A stretch of 27,911 nt of DNA from HGM13233 sp900762805 (GCA_937993755.1 CALKMA010000009.1:1-27911); one strand, 5' to 3'. Positions 15,991 to 24,379 are shown, counted from the first letter of the stretch. The notes: a model not told the origin generated them from the sequence alone. Numbers and translations: made by a program.

Positions 15991-16062
15991 AAATAAAAAA
16001 GCTCCTCAAGGCATACACACAATGTGCAACTGACAGCAATCAGTCATGCCTCAAAGAGTAGC
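15991..16062 (-). terminator. RAT-controlled terminator in the licT leader
   Basis: On the minus strand, the 3' half of the second RAT (16046-16062) can pair with 16001-16014 (GCTCCTCAAGGCAT on plus), followed by a T-run in TTTTTTATTT. This makes licT autoregulated. Confidence 0.7.
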
Positions 16063-16067
16063 AATCC
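16041..16067 (-). promoter_or_regulatory. RAT site B in the licT leader
   Basis: On the minus strand it begins GGATTGCTACTC and ends GAGGCATGAC. It overlaps the terminator in front of licT and is the functional partner of that terminator. Confidence 0.75.
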
Positions 16068-16089
16068 AATCTTACTTCATTGACGGTCG

Positions 16090-16119
16090 AAAGGTCATGC
16101 CCCGTTGGGGTAGCAATCC
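16090..16119 (-). promoter_or_regulatory. RAT site A in the licT leader
   Basis: On the minus strand it begins GGATTGCTACCCC and ends GGGGCATGACC, almost identical to the RAT before the PTS gene. It lies about 15 bases after the expected transcription start and has no T-run terminator of its own. Confidence 0.75.
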
Positions 16120-16141
16120 ATTCGGCGGACCGTATAACAGA

Positions 16142-16170
16142 AGTATAGCAAGATGTTTGAAATCTGTCAA
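16142..16170 (-). promoter_or_regulatory. Sigma-A promoter of the licT-PTS operon
   Basis: On the minus strand: TTGACA (16165-16170), 17-base spacer, TATACT (16142-16147). Confidence 0.9.
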
Positions 16171-16240
16171 GTGCTTTTTTGATTTTTGTTAAAATTGTTT
16201 TCGCATGGCCGGCGGTTTTTTATTGGGGGCGCCGCAGCGA

Positions 16241-16269
16241 TTGAAAACGGGCGCAGGATGTTATATAAT
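16241..16269 (+). promoter_or_regulatory. Sigma-A promoter of the nifS-thiI-cinA operon
   Basis: TTGAAA (16241-16246), 17-base spacer, TATAAT (16264-16269). It is divergent from the licT promoter, with about 70 bases between the -35 boxes. Confidence 0.85.
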
Positions 16270-16370
16270 GATTTATCAGTGAGTCAGGAGCCGGCGCCGC
16301 TCCTTCAAGGGAAAGAAGTGGTCGGGCCGGCGGGGCCCTTGCCCCGCTCCGCCGCGCGCCGCTCCCTTTT

Positions 16371-16391
16371 CCCGCGGCGTACCGCCGCGGG
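16371..16391 (+). other. Hairpin in the nifS leader
   Basis: A perfect 9-base stem (CCCGCGGCG with CGCCGCGGG, loop TAC) lies just before the AGAGG ribosome binding site of nifS, in a GC-rich leader of about 135 bases that also has a GCGGGG/CCCCGC hairpin upstream. There is no T-run. It may affect translation or stability. Confidence 0.5.
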
Positions 16392-16412
16392 ACGCCGGAA
16401 AGAGGTTTTTAT

Positions 16413-17522
16413 ATGATCTACTTTGACAATGCCGCCACGACACAGCCCTGCGCCGCGGCCATCGAGGCGGCCGCACAGGTGCTGGCCGGCCAGTGGGGCA
16501 ACCCCAGCTCCTTTTATTCGCTGGGTCTGGAGGCCGAGCGGACGCTCGGCCGGGCGCGGCGCACCGTTGCGCGGGCGCTGGGCGCAAAGGAGGCCGAGCT
16601 GTATTTCACCTCCGGCGGCACAGAGGGCAACAATCTTGCCGTGCTGGGGCTGGCCCGCGCCCGGAAAAGCTGGGGCAGGCGGGTCGTCTCGACGGCTTAC
16701 GAGCATCCCAGCGTCGAAAACTGCCTCAGGCAGCTGGAGAGTGAGGGCTTTGAGGTGGTGCGCGTTGCCCCGAAGGGGGGCGTCGTCGATATCGGCGAGC
16801 TGCTGGCGGCCGTCACGAAGGAAACGGCGCTGGTCACGGCCATGGCCGTCAACAATGAAACGGGCGCGCTCATAGACATCCCGGCGCTGGCGGCCGGCGT
16901 CAAGGAACGCAGCCCGCGCACGGCCGTCCACACCGATTTTGTGCAGGGCTTCTGCAAGCGCCGCCCGCCCATCACGCCCGACCTCACGGCTCTGACGGTG
17001 AGCGGCCACAAGATCAACGGCCCCAAGGGCATCGGCGCGCTTTATTTGAAGGAGGGTACGCACATCGCCCATGTCCTGCACGGCGGCCTGCAGGAGCGTT
17101 CGCTCCGCCCCGGCACCGAAAACGTCGCCTTCGCGGCGGCGATGGCGGCGGCCGTGTCGGCCCACCGGCCGGTCGATCCGGCGGTCAGGCAGGCGGTGCT
17201 TGACGGGCTGCGCGGCGTGGACGGTATCGCCGTCAACTCGCCGGAGAATGGCGACAGCAGCATCCTCAACCTGTCGCTGGTCGGGTACCGCAGCGAGACG
17301 GTGCTGCATTTTCTTGAAATGCGCGGCATCTTTGTTTCGAGCGGGTCGGCCTGCTCCAAAAACGAAAAAAGCCATACGCTGACGGCCATGGGGCTGCCGG
17401 CCGCCCGCATCGACAGCGCCCTGCGCGTCAGCTTTTCGGGCGACAGCACCGTGGCAGAGGCACAGATATTTGTAAAGGAGCTGCTGGCCGCCCAGAGAGA
17501 GCTGGCAGGGGTCATGAAATGA
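16413..17522 (+). CDS. nifS: Cysteine desulfurase (NifS/IscS class)
   Basis: A 369-residue PLP enzyme that takes sulfur from cysteine and holds it as a persulfide. Seen: N-terminal YFDNAATTQP, TSGGTEGNN, the PLP lysine in SGHKINGPKG (Lys200), RPGTEN, and the catalytic cysteine in SSGSACS (Cys314). It overlaps thiI by ATGA, so it most likely supplies sulfur for 4-thiouridine in tRNA, as NifZ does for ThiI in Bacillus. The usual DAVQ near the active site reads DFVQ here, a mild variant. Confidence 0.95.
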   Translation: MIYFDNAATTQPCAAAIEAAAQVLAGQWGNPSSFYSLGLEAERTLGRARRTVARALGAKEAELYFTSGGTEGNNLAVLGLARARKSWGRRVVSTAYEHPSVENCLRQLESEGFEVVRVAPKGGVVDIGELLAAVTKETALVTAMAVNNETGALIDIPALAAGVKERSPRTAVHTDFVQGFCKRRPPITPDLTALTVSGHKINGPKGIGALYLKEGTHIAHVLHGGLQERSLRPGTENVAFAAAMAAAVSAHRPVDPAVRQAVLDGLRGVDGIAVNSPENGDSSILNLSLVGYRSETVLHFLEMRGIFVSSGSACSKNEKSHTLTAMGLPAARIDSALRVSFSGDSTVAEAQIFVKELLAAQRELAGVMK

Positions 17523-18706
17523 AAGAGGTTTTACTGGCAAAATACGGCGAGGTCGCGCTCAAGGGCCTCAACAAAGGGATGTTTGAGACGGCTCTCATCA
17601 AAAACCTTTCCAAGCGGCTGGCCTACGCGGGCGAGTTCCGCTTTTCGCACGCCCAATCGACGATCTATGTCGAGCCGGTGAGCGACGGCTGCGATATCGA
17701 CTTCGCGCTGGAGCTTCTCAGGCACGTCTTCGGCTTTTCGGCGCTCAACCGCGCCGCCGTCTGTGAAAAGGAGGTCGGCGCCATCTGCCGCACGGCCGCC
17801 GCCTATCTGGGCGGCCAGCTGGCCCATGTCGCCAGCTTTCGGGTCGAGGGACGGCGGTCGGACAAGAAGTTCCCGCTCAACTCGATGCAGCTGGCCGCCG
17901 AGGTGGGCGGCTATCTGCTGGGGCAGTTCCCCCATTTGCACGTCGATCTGCATCAGCCGCAGCTGACTGTCCACGTCGAGGTGCGGGATTACGGTGCCTA
18001 CGTCCACGCCGGCAAGATCGAGGCGGCAGGCGGTATGCCGACGGGCACCGGCGGCCGCTGCGCGCTCATGCTTTCGGGCGGCATCGACAGTCCCGTGGCC
18101 GGCTATATGCTGGCCAAGCGCGGCGTTGAGCTGGTGGGCGTCCATTTTGAAAGCCCGCCCTATACCAGCGAGCGCGCCCGCGAAAAGGCGCTGACGCTGG
18201 GGCAGCGGGTCAGCCGCTACGCCGGCGATATCCCGATTTTCATCGTTCCCTTTGCCGACATCCAGCTGGCCTTCAGGCGCAGCTGCCCGGAGGAGCTGTT
18301 CACGATCCTCATGCGGCGCTCGATGGTGCGCATCTGCGAGATGGTGGCGCGCAAGGAGCACTGTCAGGCTATGGCGACGGGCGAAAGCCTGGCGCAGGTG
18401 GCCTCACAGACGATGGCGGCGCTGGTCTGTACCGACGCCGTGGCCGGTATGCCGGTGCTGCGCCCGCTCATCGGCATGGACAAGGCTGAGATCGTCGAAA
18501 TTGCCCGGCGCATCGACACGCTGGAGGTATCCAACCTGCAGTATGAGGATTGCTGCACCATCTTCACCCCCAAGCACCCGCGCACGCGGCCGACGCTGGA
18601 GGAGGTCGAGCGCGCCGAGGCGCTGGCGGCCGACCTGCCGGCGCTGGAGAAGGCCGCCTTTGAGCAGGCGCAGGTAAGGGTCGTCCACTTTTTTGATGAG
18701 TTTTAG
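17519..18706 (+). CDS. thiI: tRNA 4-thiouridine synthase ThiI (no rhodanese domain)
   Basis: A 395-residue protein: N-terminal ferredoxin-like and THUMP domains (about residues 1-165) for tRNA binding, then the PP-loop ATP pyrophosphatase motif LSGGIDSPVAGY (about 184-195) and the conserved YEDCCTIFTPKHP near the C-terminus. The C-terminal rhodanese domain of the E. coli type is absent, as in Bacillus, where sulfur comes from a dedicated NifS partner. Here that partner is the gene immediately upstream, overlapping by ATGA. It modifies uridine 8 of tRNAs in the cytoplasm. Confidence 0.96.
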   Translation: MKEVLLAKYGEVALKGLNKGMFETALIKNLSKRLAYAGEFRFSHAQSTIYVEPVSDGCDIDFALELLRHVFGFSALNRAAVCEKEVGAICRTAAAYLGGQLAHVASFRVEGRRSDKKFPLNSMQLAAEVGGYLLGQFPHLHVDLHQPQLTVHVEVRDYGAYVHAGKIEAAGGMPTGTGGRCALMLSGGIDSPVAGYMLAKRGVELVGVHFESPPYTSERAREKALTLGQRVSRYAGDIPIFIVPFADIQLAFRRSCPEELFTILMRRSMVRICEMVARKEHCQAMATGESLAQVASQTMAALVCTDAVAGMPVLRPLIGMDKAEIVEIARRIDTLEVSNLQYEDCCTIFTPKHPRTRPTLEEVERAEALAADLPALEKAAFEQAQVRVVHFFDEF

Positions 18707-18715
18707 GAGGCAGGC

Positions 18716-19954
18716 ATGACAGCCGAGATCATAGCCGTCGGTACCGAGCTGCTGCTCGGCGATATCGTCAACACCAACGCGGCCTTTCTGGCGCGTGAGC
18801 TGGCGGCGCTGGGGTTCGACCTCTTTCACCAGTCGGTGGTGGGGGACAACCGCGCCCGCCTTTCCGAGAGCATCCGCACCGCTCTGGCGCGCAGCGACCT
18901 TGTCGTGCTGTGCGGCGGGCTTGGCCCGACTGAGGACGACCTCACCCGCGAGACGGCGGCCGAGACGCTGGGCGTCCCGCTCGTCCATGACGCGGCGGTG
19001 CAGTCGGCCATCGACGCCTATTTTGCCGGCCGCCATATGTGCGAGACGGCCAACAACCGCCGGCAGGCCATGATCCTTGCCGGCGGGCGCGTGCTGGCCA
19101 ACCCCAACGGCACGGCGCCGGGGCAGCTGCTGCAAAAGGACGGGCGCACCCTTGTGCTGCTGCCCGGCCCGCCCAATGAATTCTGCCCGATGGTGACCGG
19201 GACGCTCTGCCCTCTGCTGGCAGGCCTGACCGGCAGCACCATCCATTCCCGAACGCTGCGGGTGTTCGGCATCGGGGAAGCCGACCTCGAATACCATCTG
19301 CGCGATGAATTGCAGTCGGCCAACCCGACGGCGGCCTGCTACTGCAAGCCGGGCGAGGTGCATCTGCGCATCACCGCCAAGGCCGCGACCGAGGCCGAGG
19401 CCGAGGCGCTGGTCGAGCAGAAGGCTGCCGTGCTGCGGAGCCGCATTGGCGACAGGATCTATTCCGAGTGCGGCCGGTCGCTGCCGGAAACGGTGGTCGA
19501 TCTGCTGCGCGAACGGCAGCTGACGGTCACGGTGGCCGAGAGCATCACGGGCGGCGGCATCGCCGCAGACATCACGTCGGTGCCCGGCGCGTCGGAAGTG
19601 TTTTCCTGCGGTTATGTCACCTATTCGGAGGAGGCCAAGCGCCGCCAGCTGGGCGTCCGTGCCGAAACGCTGGAAAGGTATACCGCTGTCAGCGAACAGA
19701 CGGCCCGTGAAATGGCCGAGGGCGCTCTCGCGCGCAGCGGCGCCGATATCGCCGCCGCTGCGACAGGCTATGCCGGCCCTGACGGCGCACAGGTGGGTCT
19801 GGTGTATGTGGCCGTGTGCTACCGCGGGCAGACGGCGGTCCGCCGCCTGACGCTCGGCTCGCTGCGCTCGCGCGAATACCTGCGCGAGCTGACCCGCAAG
19901 AATGCCTTCGATATGCTGCGCCGCGCCCTGCTGGGGCTGGGGGGCCTTGCATGA
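18716..19954 (+). CDS. cinA: CinA family protein (MoaB-like plus nicotinamide-nucleotide amidase)
   Basis: A 412-residue protein with an AGGAGG site overlapping the thiI stop. The N-terminal MoaB-like/COG1058 half carries AEIIAVGTELLLGDIVNTN and CGGLGPTEDDLT. The C-terminal half is the PncC-type amidase with VAESITGGG and ATGYAGPDG (usual AESCTGG and TGIAGPxGG). It acts in pyridine nucleotide salvage or repair and is linked to competence in some species. Its stop overlaps the start of the next gene. Confidence 0.95.
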   Translation: MTAEIIAVGTELLLGDIVNTNAAFLARELAALGFDLFHQSVVGDNRARLSESIRTALARSDLVVLCGGLGPTEDDLTRETAAETLGVPLVHDAAVQSAIDAYFAGRHMCETANNRRQAMILAGGRVLANPNGTAPGQLLQKDGRTLVLLPGPPNEFCPMVTGTLCPLLAGLTGSTIHSRTLRVFGIGEADLEYHLRDELQSANPTAACYCKPGEVHLRITAKAATEAEAEALVEQKAAVLRSRIGDRIYSECGRSLPETVVDLLRERQLTVTVAESITGGGIAADITSVPGASEVFSCGYVTYSEEAKRRQLGVRAETLERYTAVSEQTAREMAEGALARSGADIAAAATGYAGPDGAQVGLVYVAVCYRGQTAVRRLTLGSLRSREYLRELTRKNAFDMLRRALLGLGGLA

Positions 19955-20220
19955 AATGGGTGTGGGCCTATCTTGCCGTCATCAATGCCGTGACGCTGCT
20001 GGCGTATGCCGACGACAAGCGCCGGGCCGTCAGGAAGCAATGGCGCATCCGCGAGCGGACGCTGCTGCTGTTGGCGGCGGCGGGCGGCAGCATCGGGGCG
20101 CTGATCGGCATCTTCTGCCTGCGGCATAAATCGCGGCACAGGGCCTTTACACTGGGGGTGCCGGCCACGCTGGCCGTACAGCTTGCGGTGGGCGCGCTGG
20201 CGGCCCGGTTTTGGGCGTAG
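19951..20220 (+). CDS. DUF1294 membrane protein
   Basis: An 89-residue membrane protein starting at the ATG that overlaps the cinA stop (ATGA). It shows the DUF1294 pattern: a first hydrophobic segment, YADDKRRAVRKQWRIRE, a glycine-rich second segment (LLLAAAGGSIGALIGI), RHKSRHRAF and a last hydrophobic segment, giving three predicted spans. Function is unknown. It is the last gene of the nifS operon. Confidence 0.85.
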   Translation: MKWVWAYLAVINAVTLLAYADDKRRAVRKQWRIRERTLLLLAAAGGSIGALIGIFCLRHKSRHRAFTLGVPATLAVQLAVGALAARFWA

Positions 20221-20237
20221 GAGCAGACGTTCAAAAT

Positions 20238-20272
20238 CTGTTCACGGACTTTTACAAAAGCCGAACAGTTTA
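20238..20272 (+). terminator. Probable terminator of the nifS operon
   Basis: Arms CTGTTC and GAACAG with an inner CTTTT/AAAAG pair and small bulges, followed by TTTATT, 17 bases after the DUF1294 stop. The T-run is imperfect. Confidence 0.55.
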
Positions 20273-20309
20273 TTCATAGTTGGTTCACACCTTTTTGCGG
20301 CCGTTATCA

Positions 20310-20423
20310 TATAATAAAAGCGTACCAATCAAGCCGCAATTTGAATACGTACATGAATTATTCCTCTTCATTAACTGTTACCCCTTTTTCTTGGACCGCG
20401 GATTTTCCGCGGTCGCTTTTTTT
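20310..20423 (+). ncRNA. Possible short terminated transcript
   Basis: A good -10 (TATAAT at 20310-20315, with only TTCACA 20 bases upstream as -35) is followed about 80 bases later by a strong hairpin terminator (20394-20414) and a T-run. No convincing reading frame lies between, so a small RNA of about 100 bases is possible. Promoter support is weak. Confidence 0.3.
20394..20423 (+). terminator. Intrinsic terminator before the flavoprotein gene
   Basis: A perfect 9-base stem (GACCGCGGA with TCCGCGGTC, loop TTT) followed by GCTTTTTTT. From here to 20560 no gene is seen. Confidence 0.85.
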
Positions 20424-20574
20424 GCCCGTTTTCCGGTGCGCAGGGAGGAGAGCCTTGCCGGGTGCTTTATGCGGGAGCGTCCGCTGCCCCTCAGGCTGTG
20501 AACCTCACGGCTTATTTTTTGCCGACGTTTATCGGCGGCCGCGCGGGCAACAATAAGGGCGGGAGGGAGAGACT

Positions 20575-22104
20575 ATGAGAAGGTTCGCGGTTCTGCTGCT
20601 TTGTCTGACGATGCTGGCCGCCTGCGGCCGGCAGCCGCGGGTGCTTTCGGCTGCCGTCTATACCCAATCGCACGGCGGGCCGATGACGGTGCGCGTCACA
20701 GCCGATGAAGCGGGTGTCATCCGCTCGGTCGAGCTGCTGGAATGCAGCGATACACCGGCCGTCGGCGGCGCGGCGGCCGGTGTCCTCATCGACCGCGTGC
20801 TGCATGCCGGCACCACGCGGGTGGACGCCGTGGCGGGAGCCACCGTCACCAGCATGGCGCTGCTGGACGCCATCGATCGGGCGGCCACCGAGATCGACGC
20901 GCGGCTGGAGGCTGATCCCCGGCCCCCGGCTGTGCGGGGCGACCGGACTTGTGATGTTCTGGTGGTGGGCGGCGGGGCCGCCGGGCTGTATGCGGCACTG
21001 ACGGCGGCGCGGCAGGGAGCCGGCGTGCTGCTGTGCGAAAAGCTGTCGATCCTGGGAGGCTCGGCCGCCGTCAGCGGCGGCCGCCTTTCGCTGCTGCGGG
21101 AGGAATTCCGGGCGGCCGATACGGTGCGCGAGCTGCGGGCGCTGGGTGTGCGCTTTCTGTGCGACGCCGATGCCCTGCACTACACGGCGCTCGATGAGGC
21201 GCGCGGGCTGACGGGCGGAAGCGCCCTCGTTGAACCGCTGGCCAAGGCCGCCCGCGCTGCCGGAGCCGAGATACTGACTGACGCCGAGGCCACCGATCTT
21301 ATCACCGACCGCAGCGGCCGCGTGACGGGAGCTGTTTTCGGCGGGGAGGGCGGCTTCACCGTATCAGCCGGGGCTGTCGTGCTGTGTACCGGTGGCAGTC
21401 TGCCGGGTGCGGGCCTGCCCAACGGGACGGTGGCGGCCATGACGACGCTGTCCTATGGAACCTCGCCGGTCGCTATGGCTGCCGGCATCGGCGCCGAGGT
21501 GCGCGCCTATACGGCGTCCGTCGCAACACTGCGCTGCGGCGACTGCGCCGACGGCATTCTGGTTGACTCTGAAGGGCGGCGCTTCTGCGACGAGAGCGGC
21601 GATCCCTATGCCGCTGCGGCGGCACTGCTGGCGCGGGGAGAGACGGCCTGCTGGCTGATCAGTGACCGGCCCGTTCCGTCGCCCGCCGCCGTCAGCGCGC
21701 CTACCGTGGAGGAACTGGCCGGACTGCTGGGAATGGACGGGCTGGCTGAAACGGTCGCGCGCTACAACAGTTTCTGCCCCGTCGGGCTCGACGGCGATTT
21801 CGGCCGCCGGAGCGACACGATACGCGCCGTGCGGGGCGGCTGCTACTATGCGGAGCGGCGTGCTGTGACCGTCTGCGGCTGTGTCGGCGGGCTGCTGGTC
21901 GATGAAAGCGGCGCGGTGCTGGGCGAAAACGGACCCATTGCCGGACTTTACGCGGCCGGCGAGGCGGCCAATGCCATCTGGTTTCCCGACGGCGTGGCCG
22001 AGCAGGGGCTGAGTCTGGCACAGGTCTTTTACTCAGCGGCGCTGGCTGGAAAGGCGGCTGCTGCCGCCGCCCTCACCGGTCGCCCGGCGGAGCAGGACGG
22101 GTGA
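20575..22104 (+). CDS. Extracytoplasmic FMN/FAD reductase lipoprotein (fumarate reductase-like flavoprotein)
   Basis: A 509-residue protein with a strong GGGAGGGAG site. It has a signal peptide ending in the lipobox LAAC (Cys17). Residues 22-105 are an FMN-binding domain with D-A-V-A-G-A-T (84-90), the site flavinylated by ApbE on the threonine. From about 125 comes an FAD domain of the fumarate reductase/succinate dehydrogenase flavoprotein type (VVGGGAAG at 130-137, GGSAAVSGGR, closing GLYAAGEAANAIWFPDG). The FAD part, about 380 residues, is shorter than the usual 450 or more, so the substrate cap is reduced. It likely passes electrons from a membrane donor to an external acceptor; the acceptor is unknown. 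No ApbE is in the window. Confidence 0.85.
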   Translation: MRRFAVLLLCLTMLAACGRQPRVLSAAVYTQSHGGPMTVRVTADEAGVIRSVELLECSDTPAVGGAAAGVLIDRVLHAGTTRVDAVAGATVTSMALLDAIDRAATEIDARLEADPRPPAVRGDRTCDVLVVGGGAAGLYAALTAARQGAGVLLCEKLSILGGSAAVSGGRLSLLREEFRAADTVRELRALGVRFLCDADALHYTALDEARGLTGGSALVEPLAKAARAAGAEILTDAEATDLITDRSGRVTGAVFGGEGGFTVSAGAVVLCTGGSLPGAGLPNGTVAAMTTLSYGTSPVAMAAGIGAEVRAYTASVATLRCGDCADGILVDSEGRRFCDESGDPYAAAAALLARGETACWLISDRPVPSPAAVSAPTVEELAGLLGMDGLAETVARYNSFCPVGLDGDFGRRSDTIRAVRGGCYYAERRAVTVCGCVGGLLVDESGAVLGENGPIAGLYAAGEAANAIWFPDGVAEQGLSLAQVFYSAALAGKAAAAAALTGRPAEQDG

Positions 22105-22179
22105 CGGGGAAGCACAAGCACGCAACCCTGCTCCCTTCTTTCCGGCAGCGCGTCGGCCCTCCGCGCGCTGCGGTTTTGC

Positions 22180-22208
22180 TTGACAACCGGCCGCGAAACC
22201 GATAGGAT
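22180..22208 (+). promoter_or_regulatory. Promoter of the GIY-YIG gene
   Basis: TTGACA (22180-22185), 17-base spacer, TAGGAT (22203-22208), 20 bases before the ATG. Confidence 0.75.
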
Positions 22209-22227
22209 AGGGGCGGAAGGTGAGAAG

Positions 22228-22509
22228 ATGCCCTATTTCGTCTATATGCTGCGGTGCGCCGACGGCACGCTTTACACGGGATCGGCCGCCGATATCGACC
22301 GGCGCGCGGCGGCACACAATGCCGGCCGGGGTGCCAAATATACGCGGGGCCGGCTGCCGGCCGCCGTGGTCTATCGGGAGAGCTGTGCCGACCGCTCGGC
22401 CGCCCTGCGGCGCGAGGCTGCCATCAAGAGGCTGACGAGGCAGCAGAAGCTGCGGCTGATCGAGCAGTCCGGCCGCACCGAAGCCGGAAATGACGGCGAG
22501 GGCGGCTGA
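22228..22509 (+). CDS. GIY-YIG nuclease-fold protein (UPF0213/YhbQ type)
   Basis: A 93-residue protein starting MPYFVYMLRCADGTLYTGSA, the GIY-YIG signature (VYM and LYTG), then the conserved R, H, N and K residues of the fold (AAHNAGRGAKYTRGR, ALRREAAIKRL). The ATG at 22228 follows a GGAAGGTGAG site and makes a standard-length member. Small UPF0213 proteins have the nuclease fold; their biological role is not settled. It stands alone between its own promoter and a terminator. Confidence 0.88.
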   Translation: MPYFVYMLRCADGTLYTGSAADIDRRAAAHNAGRGAKYTRGRLPAAVVYRESCADRSAALRREAAIKRLTRQQKLRLIEQSGRTEAGNDGEGG

Positions 22510-22660
22510 ACGCTTGGAAAGCGGCGGCCGGCGGCATCGGCTGCTCCTTTACAAGGGCTGCCCTTGCTGCGCGTCTGTATTCTTATATTTTTCACTGCAT
22601 TTTTCTGCGCAAGGCTCGGCTGCCGGCATATTTTGCCGATATCATACTTATCAAACCGAA

Positions 22661-22700
22661 AAGCGGCTCGCCGGCAAACGCCGGCGGGCCGCTTGTTTGT
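22661..22700 (+). terminator. Terminator between the GIY-YIG and MFS genes
   Basis: A 15-base stem (22661-22675 with 22680-22694, one mismatch, loop AAAC) followed by GTTTGTTTG on plus and by TTTTCGGTTT on minus, so it could end transcripts from both sides. Confidence 0.75.
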
Positions 22701-23074
22701 TTGATCGGTGCGCTTTTCTTCCGACGGCTGACGGTCTGCGTGCGCTCTGCGCCGCTGACAGCCGCCGTAAAGGACAAGCCGGAAGCGCCGCGTATTATGG
22801 CCGCCGATCCGTCCGCCCTTCAGTTTCTGCGGCTGCGGGCGGCTGTGCCGAGGGGGTCATCGTGCTGCGGCATCATGCGTTTTACAGCCCGCCGTGCCGC
22901 TGCAGCCGCCGGCCTGCCCGCCCTTGCGATGTCCGCAGTCAGCGCCGGCCGCTTCATAGAACTGTCCCTGCGCCGCAGTGCCTGTCAGCCGCCCGGTCAA
23001 GCAGGCTGGATGACTTCCTCCGGCGGGCGTTTCCGGTTTGTCGCTTCAGCATTCCCTGCGCGGTGCCTGGTCCG
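22701..23074. other. Intergenic region without a clear gene
   Basis: GC-rich. Several long open frames exist on both strands, but none has a ribosome binding site and a recognisable product. A minus-strand stretch around 22860-22950 reads cysteine- and glycine-rich in one frame (ADCGHRKGGQ...GCSGTAGCK) but has no ATG. It could be a decayed gene end or chance. Confidence 0.4.
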
Positions 23075-24331
23075 TCATGGCGCCGGCTGTGTCTCCGGTT
23101 CGCCGACCGGTTTATCGGTCGGGCAGTAGACGGCCGTGACCTCCCGCCGGCGGCGCCAGATGGTGCCCCAGCAGACCAGCATCGCAAAGGCGCCGCAGAC
23201 CGTGACGCAGAGACGGTAATCCATCCACTCGCCCATCCAACCGATGGCCAGCGACAGCACCGTGGCGGCCGCTGTGTAGAGCATGCGCTCAAAGGCATTG
23301 ATGCGGCTGCGCAGATGTTCGGGTAAGTAGCGCTGCACGGCGGCCTGCCGCATGGTGGCGCTGTTGGCGCCCAGAAAGCCGCACAGGCAGCGGTTGGCCA
23401 GCATCAGCGGGTAGGGCAGCCACAGCAGGCACACATCCATGATCTCATAGGTCTGATAGACCAGGAAGGCGAAGCCGAACCGCTTTTTGGGCGGGATATC
23501 TTTCCGGTATTGGGTGATGCCTCCCAGCGTCCTGCCGATAAATTCGGCGACCGAGAAAAAGGAATACAGCAGCGGCGTCATACCGGGGAAGGTGCGGAAA
23601 AAGGCGACGAGGATGGGATAATAGCCGTTGGCCACGCCGTTGGTGGCGGCCATGTAAGAGTAGATCGACAGCAGCCCGCGCTCTTTTTTGAGATAGGCGA
23701 CCGCCTCACCGATGTCGCCGCGCCACTGCTTGAGGCTGTAGGGCTGTTCGGCCCCGCGGCTGGTCTCGGTCAGGCAGATGCGGCTTTCGGTCAGGGCGGC
23801 CAGCAGCGACAGGCAGCCCTGCGCGATAAGCAGTGTCGATACTCCCAGCGCTTCGAGCATGACGGCTGACAGCGGCATCATGATGACGTTGAGCAGCGGG
23901 TAGAGGGTCGAGGCGACGGCATAGCCGCGCTGCTCCTGCCCCTTTGGGATGAGCTTGGGGAAGATGCTGTCATAGGCCAGCTGGTCGAAGGCTGACAGGC
24001 AGGCCAGCACCACCGACAGGCAGAGATACCCGATATAGGAAAAGCTGCGGAACAGCAGCCAGATACCCATGCCGGCATACAGAACACCGTTGAGCAGGTC
24101 GCCGGCTACTAGAAAGGGCTTGCGCGGCAGACGGTCCATAATGGGGGCTGCGACGAGCGGCAGCAAAAAGGCAGGCACAAGGTTGGAGGCCAGGATCAGC
24201 GCCGAGGCCAGCGTGCTGCCCGTTTCATCGAACACCAGAAACGACAGGGCAAAGCCGCCGGCGATGCCGCCGACAGCGCCCATCGTCGTGGCGGCGATCA
24301 GCAGTGTGAAATTGCGGTTCCAGAGTTTCAT
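23075..24331 (-). CDS. MFS transporter
   Basis: A 418-residue integral membrane protein with about 12 hydrophobic segments and the loop motif between spans 2 and 3 (PIMDRLPRKPFL), typical of major facilitator efflux or uptake proteins. It starts at an ATG with a GAGGTG site. It lies downstream of the XRE-TPR regulator on the same strand, separated by a terminator and its own promoter. The first residues (MKLWNRNFTLLIAATTMGAVGG) resemble transporters often annotated as macrolide or multidrug efflux; the substrate is not known. Confidence 0.9.
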   Translation of the reverse strand: MKLWNRNFTLLIAATTMGAVGGIAGGFALSFLVFDETGSTLASALILASNLVPAFLLPLVAAPIMDRLPRKPFLVAGDLLNGVLYAGMGIWLLFRSFSYIGYLCLSVVLACLSAFDQLAYDSIFPKLIPKGQEQRGYAVASTLYPLLNVIMMPLSAVMLEALGVSTLLIAQGCLSLLAALTESRICLTETSRGAEQPYSLKQWRGDIGEAVAYLKKERGLLSIYSYMAATNGVANGYYPILVAFFRTFPGMTPLLYSFFSVAEFIGRTLGGITQYRKDIPPKKRFGFAFLVYQTYEIMDVCLLWLPYPLMLANRCLCGFLGANSATMRQAAVQRYLPEHLRSRINAFERMLYTAAATVLSLAIGWMGEWMDYRLCVTVCGAFAMLVCWGTIWRRRREVTAVYCPTDKPVGEPETQPAP

Positions 24332-24350
24332 ATTTACACCTCACCCTAAT

Positions 24351-24379
24351 ATGATAGGATAAGTCTCAGCCAAAAACAA
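24351..24379 (-). promoter_or_regulatory. Promoter of the MFS gene with possible operator
   Basis: On the minus strand: TTGTTT (24374-24379), 17-base spacer, TATCAT (24351-24356), only 20 bases before the ATG. The palindrome CCTAATATGATAGG (24345-24358) covers the -10 and resembles a sequence at 25634-25645 before the regulator gene. Confidence 0.55.

Noticed and set aside
16242..16255. TGAAAACGGGCGCA as a catabolite repression (cre) site near the licT and nifS promoters
   Set aside because: Only the first half matches the consensus, and it coincides with the nifS -35 region.
22710..23068. Long open frames and a cysteine-rich minus-strand stretch around 22860-22950
   Set aside because: No start codon with a ribosome binding site and no recognisable product; long frames are expected by chance at this GC content.
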